NCBI RefSeq assembly: GCF_004136015.1
Contig: NZ_CP024866.1
Coordinates: 1,039,063 to 1,103,062, forward strand
Length of the DNA stretch: 64,000 bases
Reading direction: 5' to 3'
DNA from: Pseudomonas sp. ACM7
GTDB lineage: Bacteria; Pseudomonadota; Gammaproteobacteria; Pseudomonadales; Pseudomonadaceae
This document shows positions 34,477 to 40,977 of this stretch, piece after piece. How positions within the stretch are numbered: position 1 is the first letter of the stretch; every line of letters begins with the position of its first letter. The position numbers and the translations under genes are program-made. The notes beneath the pieces are model-generated. The model did no database searches. It had not been told where the DNA came from and was given only the letters and a program-made list of their open reading frames with translations.

Positions 34477-35051
34477 AGTGGCAAAAGTGGGTTAAATCGG
34501 GTCAGTACACCCCACTCATAGCCAAGCGCTCACAGCCCATACGCTCCAAAAAGGATCAGCTTCCATCCTCGAAAGAGGACCTAAAGATGCTTGCCATTCT
34601 GCACAAACACTTTGCGTCGGATCCTTATGCATTTGAGGCCTGCGCTGCTCATCTGGTGAGGGTATGCCTGCCTGACACGGTTGATCTTGATCTTACGAGG
34701 CGCTATCGGGATGGCGGTCGCGATGGCATTGGCAAGCTCCGAATCGGGAGGTCTGAAACTTCTGTCCTTGTAGATTTTGCAATCGAGGCCAAGTGTTATG
34801 GCATTGGTAACTCTGTAGGTGTGCGGGAAGTTTCGAGGTTGATCTCTCGTCTGCGACATCGACAGTTTGGGGTGATAATCACAACGTCATGGCTTCACGA
34901 CCAAGCCTACAAAGAGATTGTTGAAGATGGCCATCCAGTGATGATTCTTGCTGGCAAGGACATTGTCGAACTTCTTCGTGAGACAGGATTGCAAGACAGT
35001 AGCGCAGTCCTGAACTGGCTGGAGGCGAGTTTTCCTTTGAACGAGGTCTGA
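34398..35051 (+). CDS. Mrr-like restriction endonuclease, probably 5'-truncated
   Basis: Up to 217 residues from a TTG start; the start is uncertain because the 5' end abuts the ATPase remnant. The C-terminal 140 residues form a PD-(D/E)xK nuclease of Mrr type: the region LTRRYRDGGRDGIGKLRIG supplies the acidic residues, FAIEAKCYG gives the E-x-K pair, followed by GVREVSRLISRLRHRQFGV and ITTSWLHDQAYKE. The reading frame appears open without signs of decay inside the nuclease domain. The vsr gene starts immediately after its stop codon (TGAATG), so the two were one operon. Confidence 0.7.
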   Translation: MPEIPRAWLADIINGTRASDSAHAPVEWQKWVKSGQYTPLIAKRSQPIRSKKDQLPSSKEDLKMLAILHKHFASDPYAFEACAAHLVRVCLPDTVDLDLTRRYRDGGRDGIGKLRIGRSETSVLVDFAIEAKCYGIGNSVGVREVSRLISRLRHRQFGVIITTSWLHDQAYKEIVEDGHPVMILAGKDIVELLRETGLQDSSAVLNWLEASFPLNEV

Positions 35052-35471
35052 ATGAGCGCCGACATAGTCACCCCAGAACACCGCTCCAAGATTATGTCGA
35101 TGATCAAGGGCAAAAACACGAAGCCTGAAATGCTCGTGAGATCGGTGTGTCATGAGTTGGGGCTTCGCTATCGTCTGCATAGGAAGGATCTGCCGGGCAA
35201 ACCTGACTTGGTTTTCCCAAAACACCGGTTGTGCATGTTCGTCCACGGCTGCTTTTGGCATCGACATCCAGACTGCAAGTTTGCATACACGCCCAAGAGC
35301 AGGCTCGACTTCTGGCAGCCAAAACTGGCGAAGAACGCCGAGCGAGACCTTAATGTTCAGCACGCGCTACTCGCAGAAGGATGGAATGTAGTAATCATTT
35401 GGGAATGCCACACCAAAAACAGAGAACTCCTACGCAATGAAATCCAGAAAACATTCGGCTTGAGTGATTAA
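35052..35471 (+). CDS. vsr: Very short patch repair endonuclease Vsr
   Basis: 139 residues, intact length. Nicks DNA at T:G mismatches created by deamination of 5-methylcytosine, and so normally accompanies a cytosine methylase. Catalytic region is present: LPGKPDLVF with Asp52 and MFVHGCFWHRHPDC with His65 and His70; the N-terminal MSMIKGKNTKPE is also typical. No cytosine-5 methyltransferase gene is present in this window, so its substrate sites are unclear; the partner was probably lost with the middle of the locus. Confidence 0.93.
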   Translation: MSADIVTPEHRSKIMSMIKGKNTKPEMLVRSVCHELGLRYRLHRKDLPGKPDLVFPKHRLCMFVHGCFWHRHPDCKFAYTPKSRLDFWQPKLAKNAERDLNVQHALLAEGWNVVIIWECHTKNRELLRNEIQKTFGLSD

Positions 35472-35516
35472 GCCCTACACCTTCTCGACGGAAAAATGAT
35501 GAATGATTTTGAAGGG

Positions 35517-35545
35517 TTGACCACCTGGTATTGACCCTCTAGGCT
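35517..35545 (+). promoter_or_regulatory. Promoter candidate for the C4-like RNA
   Basis: TTGACC (35517-35522), a 17-base spacer and TAGGCT (35540-35545). It predicts a start near 35552, exactly at the beginning of the first hairpin of the C4-like RNA. Confidence 0.55.
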
Positions 35546-35551
35546 CTTACT

Positions 35552-35616
35552 TCGGCGCCTAAGAAACGCCTAAACCAGAGCGGTCCTCCGCACCCGACAG
35601 TCATGCGGCTTTTTTT
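35552..35616 (+). ncRNA. C4-like antisense RNA (phage P1 c4 type)
   Basis: About 65 nt from the predicted start to an intrinsic terminator. Hairpin 1, GGCG-CCTAAGAAA-CGCC (35554-35570), displays CTAAGAAA in its loop; the segment ACCAGAG (35574-35580) follows; the terminator CCGCA...TGCGG plus seven T lies at 35588-35616. CTAAGAAAC and ACCAGAG are both complementary to the downstream segment 35708-35725. Its place before a short coupled ORF and a Bro-N antirepressor-like gene is the c4-icd-ant order of phages P1 and P7. Confidence 0.7.
35588..35616 (+). terminator. Terminator/attenuator ending the C4-like RNA
   Basis: CCGCACCCGACAGTCATGCGG (stem CCGCA/TGCGG) followed by CTTTTTTT. Read-through continues into the leader ORF and Bro-N gene. 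Confidence 0.75.
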
Positions 35617-35656
35617 CGTCTGCGGTATCTCTACGCCTACGAGAAAATCCCCGTTA

Positions 35657-35767
35657 TGTCGGGAGTGGGCGAATACAAGACCCGAAAGGGGAATATGTCC
35701 GGCCCGTCTCTGGTGGGTTTCTTAGCTCCCGACACCCATAACGAATGCCCTAAGAAAGCAGCCAGAG
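35657..35767 (+). promoter_or_regulatory. Antisense target and competing hairpins before the Bro-N gene
   Basis: Three pairings compete. Segment B (35708-35725, CTCTGG-TGGG-TTTCTTAG) pairs with the C4-like RNA (16 bp in two blocks). B also pairs with segment C (35750-35767, CTAAGAAA-GCAG-CCAGAG; 15 of 18 positions), which directly precedes the ribosome site of the leader ORF. TGTCGGGAG (35657-35665) pairs perfectly with CTCCCGACA (35726-35734), enclosing B. C is a near copy of the antisense segment itself. Confidence 0.65.
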
Positions 35768-35776
35768 GTAAAGGAA

Positions 35777-35869
35777 ATGCCTAACATTCCAACCTTCACG
35801 ATGAAGGTGACTCGCCGTATCCGAATGTCCAATCGCGTGCTTCCGCTTCAGGAGGTTCGCCATGTTTGA
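35777..35869 (+). CDS. 30-residue leader ORF coupled to the Bro-N gene (icd-like)
   Basis: Starts MPNIPTFTMKVTRRIRMSNR and ends at a TGA inside the next gene; the ATG of the Bro-N gene (35862) lies within its last codons (CCATGTTTGA), so the two overlap by 8 bases. AAAGGAA precedes its ATG closely. In phage P1 the short icd frame plays this part: its translation is needed for expression of ant, and C4 RNA blocks it. Too short for homology; function inferred from layout. Confidence 0.6.
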   Translation: MPNIPTFTMKVTRRIRMSNRVLPLQEVRHV

Positions 35870-36371
35870 ACCGCTCGTTTCAACTCTCTTCCTTCGTCAC
35901 GGCACTAGTCTTCGTGCCCTCTTGGTGGAGAACCAGGCTTGGTTTTGTGCCAACGACTTAGGGCGATTGATGGGCAAACATCTCGACGAACGCATGTCAC
36001 GCAAGCTAGATGCAGATCAGCGACAGATGATGCTCGTGGAGGCTCAAGGCACTGCCGAAGAACGACTGATGATCAGCGAGTCAGGCGTCTACGCATTGCT
36101 GGTTTATCACTATTGCCCGGAGTACCGGCTACTGAGGGAATGGCTGACTCACCAAGTAGTTCCGGCGCTAAGGGATGCGCGTCTATCATGGTCAGTTGAA
36201 CGACCAACGTTGAGTGTATTGGACTGGCCGAAGATGTCGCTCTGCATGCTGCACTGGCAGGATGAACCGTGGATTCGGTTGCGGGATATGCCTTGTGTGT
36301 TGGCGGATGATCCCTTCAATCAGCGGGGATCATGGTGGCGTAAGGCGTCACGATTATTGCGAGGGTTCTGA
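35862..36371 (+). CDS. Bro-N domain, phage antirepressor-like protein
   Basis: 169 residues. The N-terminal Bro-N domain (about 10-110) shows the family pattern: ENQAWFCANDLGRLMG, a core ending MISESGVYALLVYHYCPEYRLLREWLTHQVVPALR. The C-terminal third (LSVLDWPKMSLCMLHWQDEP) has no domain that I recognise. GGAGG lies 6 bases before the ATG, inside the leader ORF. Such proteins act in phages as antirepressors or DNA-binding regulators. This one stands alone with no other phage gene nearby. Expression is probably set by the C4-like RNA upstream. Confidence 0.85.
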   Translation: MFEPLVSTLFLRHGTSLRALLVENQAWFCANDLGRLMGKHLDERMSRKLDADQRQMMLVEAQGTAEERLMISESGVYALLVYHYCPEYRLLREWLTHQVVPALRDARLSWSVERPTLSVLDWPKMSLCMLHWQDEPWIRLRDMPCVLADDPFNQRGSWWRKASRLLRGF

Positions 36372-36388
36372 TTGTTCATTGCCGTAAA

Positions 36389-36422
36389 AAATCCGCTGCT
36401 TGAATCTCAGGCAGCGGATTTT
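36389..36422 (+). terminator. Intrinsic terminator behind the Bro-N gene
   Basis: AATCCGCTGC...GCAGCGGATT with A-run before and TTTGTTT after; usable on both strands. Confidence 0.8.
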
Positions 36423-36445
36423 GTTTGGGCGGTGTATTTACTGAC

Positions 36446-36472
36446 GCCTTCGCGAGCAGGCTCGCTCCTACA
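36446..36472. repeat. Single REP element
   Basis: CCTTCGCGAGCAGGCTCGCT then CCTACAG: one REP copy without a facing partner. Confidence 0.7.
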
Positions 36473-36554
36473 GTAGGCAGCGGCGAATTCTCGGCCAGTG
36501 CCTGATCATTGGGCAGTCGGTCGAGAAGTGCTTGGGTTTCTCACAGCGATTGCC

Positions 36555-36800
36555 TCACAGATGATTCTCAAATCCATCGATGATGTCCTCGGAACGCCTT
36601 TCAAAATCCGCAGTCATTCGAATTATTCCCTTCAACCGCCCTGGCTTACGCGCCCGAGTTGTATCGACATGAGGCAGCAGATTTAGATAGGGCTTGCCGT
36701 CCTTGGTGATCACAACCGTATCGCCCCGCCAGGCAAGCTCAGCGAGTTGATCGAGTTGGGATTGTGCTTCGTGCATGCTTACTTGTAGCCGCTCAGTCAT
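36555..36800 (-). CDS. Orphan Phd/YefM-type antitoxin
   Basis: 81 residues. MTERLQVSMHEAQSQLDQLA and RGDTVVITKDGKPYLNLLP match the Phd/YefM dimer domain; the C-terminal part GRLKGIIRMTADFERRSEDI resembles the toxin-binding tail seen with PIN/VapC partners. GGAGG precedes the ATG at 36800 by 6 bases. No toxin frame follows: the next 180 bases on this strand contain stops in all frames before a REP and terminator, so the toxin seems lost. Confidence 0.82.
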   Translation of the reverse strand: MTERLQVSMHEAQSQLDQLAELAWRGDTVVITKDGKPYLNLLPHVDTTRARKPGRLKGIIRMTADFERRSEDIIDGFENHL

Positions 36801-36941
36801 ATGGCACCTCCATGGAGTTGGCCACGCTAGCTGAAGGCTGAGATTTTCGATAGGCGTGGCGAGCCCGCTCTTGGCGGTGTTCCGTTGCAAGTTGTGAATG
36901 ATGGTGCGTAGAACCAGATACTCAGTGGCGTTCTTGAGTTT

Positions 36942-36966
36942 TTCGCGAGCAAGCTCGCTCCCACAG
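36942..36966. repeat. Single REP element
   Basis: TCGCGAGCAAGCTCGCTCCC then ACAGG, one copy between the Phd gene and the CoiA-like gene. Confidence 0.75.
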
Positions 36967-37073
36967 GTTTGGTGTGTTGCCGCAGATTTTGCGCTGTGAT
37001 GAAAACAGTGAGTGCAACCCGTCCCACCTCCCGCTATTAATACCCTTCCCCCCCTCAAGGACCCGAGCCCACC

Positions 37074-38063
37074 ATGAAATTCGACCTCGCCTACTGCCTC
37101 AGCCTCGACGACAAGCTGTCGATCTATGACGTGCGCGATTTGAATTTCGACGAGACCATGGAGTTCGATTCCGCTAAGGAACACTTCCAATGTCCCAATG
37201 ACGCATGCAGGACGGCCTTCGATGCGGCGAATGTGTTGACGACGTTCAACGCCAAGAATGTGAATTACGTTCGCACCCCGCACTTCAAGAACACGCCCAG
37301 CACCCGCCATGTTGCGGATTGTCCTTATGTCAGCCTCAAGACGCCGCCGTCAGGTGTGGACGCGGACGGTGCGGAAACGGATGACAGTCGCGAGGAGCAT
37401 TTCCCGTCGGAGTTGTTGCTGACGCGGCGTGAGTATGTGCGTAAGCCGTCGAGCCCGGCGGTGGCGGCTGACGTGATGCGGGACGATCCGAAACCGTCTT
37501 CAGCTGCCAGTGATATCGAACACCCGAGCCGCGAGTCGGCACCGGACAAGACAAGTGTCTTCGCCCATCCGGTGGAGTGTTTTGTGTCGAATTTCGAGGA
37601 CAAGGAGTTGCTCAAGCGCATGCCGCTGAAGATTGGCGAGCACACGGCGCCCTACAGTTCTTTCTTCAAGAAAATCGAGTTTCTGCTGGACAACAAAGGG
37701 CTGATTTACTGGGGCAAGATCAAGAAAATCGAGGATTACCACAGCGCAAGTTTTCGCATCGATTTCGAACAGAAGGTCTGGTTCAAGCAACCGGACGAGG
37801 CGAAGAAGAAGCCTTACTCGGTCAACGTTTACCTGAGCAAAAAATTGATCGACAACTACCGCAAGCGCAAAGCATTTTTGGAAGAGATCAAGCACGCTAT
37901 CGAGAGCGAAAAAGAGTTGTTTTGCTTTTTCTATGGTGTGACGCCGGAGTTGAAACAGGTACCGAGCAAGAAAAACCCCGAGCAGATGTTCGGGGTGTTC
38001 AGTGCCCATATCGAGAACCTGGATCACTTCATCATTCGTGAGGCGCCGGGGCTCAAAGGTTAA
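37074..38063 (+). CDS. Unknown protein with a CoiA-like zinc-site N-terminus
   Basis: 329 residues. The first 85 residues contain FQCPNDACRTAF and, further on, TRHVADCPY, giving a Cys-x4-Cys ... His-x3-Cys pattern such as occurs in the zinc part of CoiA-like and other nucleic-acid-associated proteins. A low-complexity, acidic linker follows (about 88-165), then a lysine-rich C-terminal domain (KIEFLLDNKGLIYWGKIKKI ... LSKKLIDNYRKRKAFLEEI) whose beta-strand pattern I do not recognise. No membrane segment. The start is the only good ATG. It could be a DNA- or RNA-binding protein; this is inference. Confidence 0.65.
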   Translation: MKFDLAYCLSLDDKLSIYDVRDLNFDETMEFDSAKEHFQCPNDACRTAFDAANVLTTFNAKNVNYVRTPHFKNTPSTRHVADCPYVSLKTPPSGVDADGAETDDSREEHFPSELLLTRREYVRKPSSPAVAADVMRDDPKPSSAASDIEHPSRESAPDKTSVFAHPVECFVSNFEDKELLKRMPLKIGEHTAPYSSFFKKIEFLLDNKGLIYWGKIKKIEDYHSASFRIDFEQKVWFKQPDEAKKKPYSVNVYLSKKLIDNYRKRKAFLEEIKHAIESEKELFCFFYGVTPELKQVPSKKNPEQMFGVFSAHIENLDHFIIREAPGLKG

Positions 38064-38093
38064 AGGACCGGGTCACGGCGTTATTGCGACGGC

Positions 38094-38612
38094 TCATTGC
38101 GCTTCGAGATTAAGCTGCCTTACGACCTCCCGAATCTCCCGTTTCACTTCCTTGTGCCGCTCACGGGCTGCTTGAATGCCAAGCTCATCAAGGCCGCCGT
38201 AACGGCTTAACCAGTGAACGATCATTTCCTCATCCGGGTAGAAGTAATCCCTGTGTTCTTTACCGCCTCTCAGGTAGTTGTTCATGTCGGTATCGAAGCG
38301 GCCTGCCGAGAACTCGTCAGGGGGTAAAGAACCTCGTTCGGCAGCACATCCTTCAAACACCCAGGCGATGTTATTGATGTGTTTCTGCGCACCGCGATGT
38401 CCGCGTTTGTAAAACACGTACTCGTGACAACTCTCTTGGAATCGCTCCGCTATCAGTTCGTCGTTGAACCAACGAAGTATGTCGTGTTGCCCCGCATGCT
38501 GAATCACGCCGTTTATCCAACGCTCGGAAAAACGTTGAACGAAACCTTCGATATCCGCTTTTTTCGCGTTTTCAGTCCTGCCGCACGATCTCTTCGACCC
38601 ATTCAAGCTCAT
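38094..38612 (-). CDS. Unknown cytoplasmic protein, second of an overlapping pair
   Basis: About 172 residues if the ATG at 38612 is used; another ATG lies at 38657. Neither has a clear ribosome site, and both overlap the upstream gene (by 41 or 86 bases), which suggests translational coupling. Contains WINGVIQHAGQHDILRWFN and a charged helical end (RERHKEVKREIREVVRQLN). No signal peptide, membrane segment or recognised motif. Confidence 0.6.
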   Translation of the reverse strand: MSLNGSKRSCGRTENAKKADIEGFVQRFSERWINGVIQHAGQHDILRWFNDELIAERFQESCHEYVFYKRGHRGAQKHINNIAWVFEGCAAERGSLPPDEFSAGRFDTDMNNYLRGGKEHRDYFYPDEEMIVHWLSRYGGLDELGIQAARERHKEVKREIREVVRQLNLEAQ

Positions 38613-38940
38613 AGGGCCGGCGAATGACATCCGAGATGTAGTCCAGCGCATCTTCACTGAGCACTGATAACTCTGCGTCGGTCAGCAAGTCATGCATGAC
38701 AAACAACCTCAATGCGGTGAGAGCACTGGAGCGGGATTGGCTGTGATGGTCAAAGGCCCGGGCCATGTCCTTATTCCGATCATGGATCAAGCCGTAGAGC
38801 ATTCCATATCGAGCGTGAGCAGACAGCGCACCGTGCAGGGTAATGGCTTTTGCATCGGCAAGAACGCCCTGGCAAAACCGATCGAGCGCGATCTTGCGCA
38901 GTTCCTTGAATTTCTTCCAGTCACTTTCGAGGATCGACAT
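38572..38940 (-). CDS. Unknown helical protein, first of an overlapping pair
   Basis: 122 residues starting MSILESDWKKFKELRKIALD with AGGAG 7 bases before the ATG. Predicted almost fully alpha-helical; contains YGLIHDRNKDMARAFDHHSQ. No recognised domain. It overlaps the next gene and probably forms a two-gene operon with it. Compact overlapping pairs of this size are common among toxin/immunity and antitoxin modules, but nothing in the sequence proves it. Confidence 0.65.
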   Translation of the reverse strand: MSILESDWKKFKELRKIALDRFCQGVLADAKAITLHGALSAHARYGMLYGLIHDRNKDMARAFDHHSQSRSSALTALRLFVMHDLLTDAELSVLSEDALDYISDVIRRPYELEWVEEIVRQD

Positions 38941-39011
38941 GGCATTCTCCTGCGTGAAATCTTGGACAGTGCGAAGGCGCATTGTTGCGAATAAGGCTAC
39001 CGATTCCAACC

Positions 39012-39827
39012 CTACGTGACGCACATACTCAGCATCACCAAAACCAGCAAACCAACATATACCCGCGCATGCATTCGGTCCGGTATCCGCCCAATCCACG
39101 GCGTAGCCAACCGAATCCCCACCATAGACCCCACCGTCAAAACTGCAAACGCCAGCACATCCACATAACCGATAAACCACGGCCCCAGATCAAGCTCGGT
39201 AAACCCAGCCAACGCCATGTAAGTCAGCGTCCCGGCCAACGCCACGGGCAAACTCAGCGGATTGGCCATGGACGTCGCCTGGGACATGCTCAACCCACAA
39301 CGCCGCAACAACGGCACGGTCATGACGCTGCCGCCTACGCCGAGAAACGTGGCGATGGTGCCGATTCCTACACCGCCGCCAGACACTTCTGCCCTTCCCA
39401 ATCGCCGTGGGATGGCGGTGTCGGACGCTGTAAGAAAGCCGCGTCGAAACAGGCAATCCGCGATGGTCACGCCCAGGTACGCGATGAAGGCATAGCGAAT
39501 CACCTCACCACTCACCCACATCGCCGCTACGGCGCCGACTACCGCGCCCACGCCGATAAACCCGCCCAACGGCCACAGGTAATGACGAATGAGATTACCG
39601 GCGCGTCGGTGTTTTCCGGTGGCGATCGTTGCGTTGACGATCATCACGCAGGTCGAGGTAGCTACAGCAATGTGCATCGCCGATTGGCTGACGGGATCGT
39701 CTGTGCCGTGGCTGGTCATGAGCATGCGGTACAGCAATGGCACGACGACGAAACCGCCGCCGAAGCCGAACAGCACCGCGGTGATGCCGGTCATGCAGCC
39801 GAAGAGTGCCAGCAGGAGATAGAACAT
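39012..39827 (-). CDS. TauE/SafE family sulfite/organosulfonate exporter-like membrane protein
   Basis: 271 residues, seven to eight transmembrane helices. The N-terminal half has CMTGITAVLFGFGGGFVVVP and the second half repeats the pattern as GTIATFLGVGGSVMTVPLL, as usual in this duplicated family. Substrate cannot be told from sequence (sulfite, sulfoacetate or other anions in relatives). The ATG at 39827 (MFYLLLALFG) starts at the first helix. Divergent from the AraC-type gene 110 bases away, a likely regulator. Confidence 0.85.
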   Translation of the reverse strand: MFYLLLALFGCMTGITAVLFGFGGGFVVVPLLYRMLMTSHGTDDPVSQSAMHIAVATSTCVMIVNATIATGKHRRAGNLIRHYLWPLGGFIGVGAVVGAVAAMWVSGEVIRYAFIAYLGVTIADCLFRRGFLTASDTAIPRRLGRAEVSGGGVGIGTIATFLGVGGSVMTVPLLRRCGLSMSQATSMANPLSLPVALAGTLTYMALAGFTELDLGPWFIGYVDVLAFAVLTVGSMVGIRLATPWIGRIPDRMHARVYVGLLVLVMLSMCVT

Positions 39828-39936
39828 GGGTGTCGTCCGTTGTTGAGAGCGGTCGACGATAGAACGATGCGCCTTGGCCTGCCTCAGCAAGTCAGCCAAT
39901 AATGTTCGCGTTTACGCCAACCGCTGGGACTGCTCG

Positions 39937-40704
39937 ATGCGCAATGTTTCGATTGATCTGCTGGACCACACGCCACGGCCGGTGGTGGCCATCGGTACGG
40001 ATTATTCCCACGGCCATTTGTTGCCTCGTCATACCCATCGGCGGGCGCAATTGTTATACGGCGCCACCGGGGTGATGCAGGTCAGCACGCACGACGGCAA
40101 TTGGGTAGTACCGCCGCAGCGGGCGGTATGGATTCCGGCGGGGGTGGCGCATGAAGTGCTGATGCTGGGGGTGAGTACCCGCAGTTTGTATATCGAGCCG
40201 GGCGCGGTGGATCTGGGGGATCGCTGCCAGGTGATCAGCGTTTCGCCGTTGATGCGGCATTTGCTGATGGAGGCGGTGGAGATCCCGCTGGCGTATGACG
40301 AGCGCGGGCGCGACGGTACGCTGATCGGCTTGCTGCTGCATGAACTGGCGCGCAGCACTCACCTGCCGTTGCACATTCCGCTGCCCGTCGATGCGCGGCT
40401 GCTCGCGTTGTGCCAGGGCTTTGTGCAGCGGCCCGACGCTCATCAGTCGCTACAGCAATGGGCCGATCAGTTGCACATCAGCCTGCGCACCTTCAATCGC
40501 CTATTTCGCCAGCAGACGGGTCTGAGTTTCAGTCAATGGCGGCAGCGGGCTTGCGTGGTGCTGGCTCTGGCGCGGCTGGTGGCCGGCGAACCGGTGACGC
40601 GGATTGCCCTGGATTTTGGCTATGACAGCCCCGCTGCGTTCTCGACAATGTTCCGCCGCGTACTGGGGCAGGCACCGTCCGTCTGGTTGGAGGGGGCGAA
40701 GTAG
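39937..40704 (+). CDS. AraC-family transcriptional regulator
   Basis: 255 residues: an N-terminal cupin domain (LLPRHTHRRAQLLYGATGVM, WIPAGVAHEV) and a C-terminal double HTH (about 165-250) with WADQLHISLRTFNRLFRQQT and IALDFGYDSPAAFSTMFRRV. This architecture matches the NimR-like group, whose members control adjacent efflux genes; the divergent TauE/SafE gene is the obvious target. Start ATG at 39937 (MRNVSIDLLD) is preferred; an upstream in-frame ATG exists. Confidence 0.88.
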   Translation: MRNVSIDLLDHTPRPVVAIGTDYSHGHLLPRHTHRRAQLLYGATGVMQVSTHDGNWVVPPQRAVWIPAGVAHEVLMLGVSTRSLYIEPGAVDLGDRCQVISVSPLMRHLLMEAVEIPLAYDERGRDGTLIGLLLHELARSTHLPLHIPLPVDARLLALCQGFVQRPDAHQSLQQWADQLHISLRTFNRLFRQQTGLSFSQWRQRACVVLALARLVAGEPVTRIALDFGYDSPAAFSTMFRRVLGQAPSVWLEGAK

Positions 40705-40731
40705 TCAGCCCAAAAAAGAGAGGCCGCTGCC

Positions 40732-40958
40732 GTTAATACCAGTCAGTTAAGCAATTTCAGCCGCGACGCACACTTTGTAGCAGCTGGCGAAGCCTGCGTT
40801 CGGCTCGGCCCGCGCTCGGGCGAAGCAGTCGTGAATCCGACTGACGCGGTCTGCCTGATGCACCGCAATCTCTGGTTTTACGACTGCTACGCAGCCGAAC
40901 GCAGGCTTCGCCAGCTGCTACAGATCGCATAACGGTTCAACTGACTGGCATTAGCCAC
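40732..40958. repeat. Extended inverted repeat with TGTAGCAGCTGGCGAAGCC-type REP
   Basis: Inner arms: TGTAGCAGCTGGCGAAGCCT at 40776 and its complement ending at 40922. Outer arms: TAATACCAGTCAGTTAAG (about 40735-40752) and its near complement in TTCAACTGACTGGCATTAGC (about 40936-40955). The whole 225 bases could fold on itself between the convergent AraC gene and bglX. Confidence 0.8.
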
Positions 40959-40977
40959 TGCCGCTAACGCCTCGACC

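Noticed and set aside
33600..36480. Intact prophage or integrative element around the Vsr and Bro-N genes
   Set aside because: No integrase, structural, lysis or replication gene and no flanking tRNA are present; these are isolated remnants or single genes.
36372..36554. Remnant of a toxin gene behind the Phd antitoxin
   Set aside because: The minus-strand frames contain early stops and show no PIN, Doc or RelE motif; the rest is terminator and REP.
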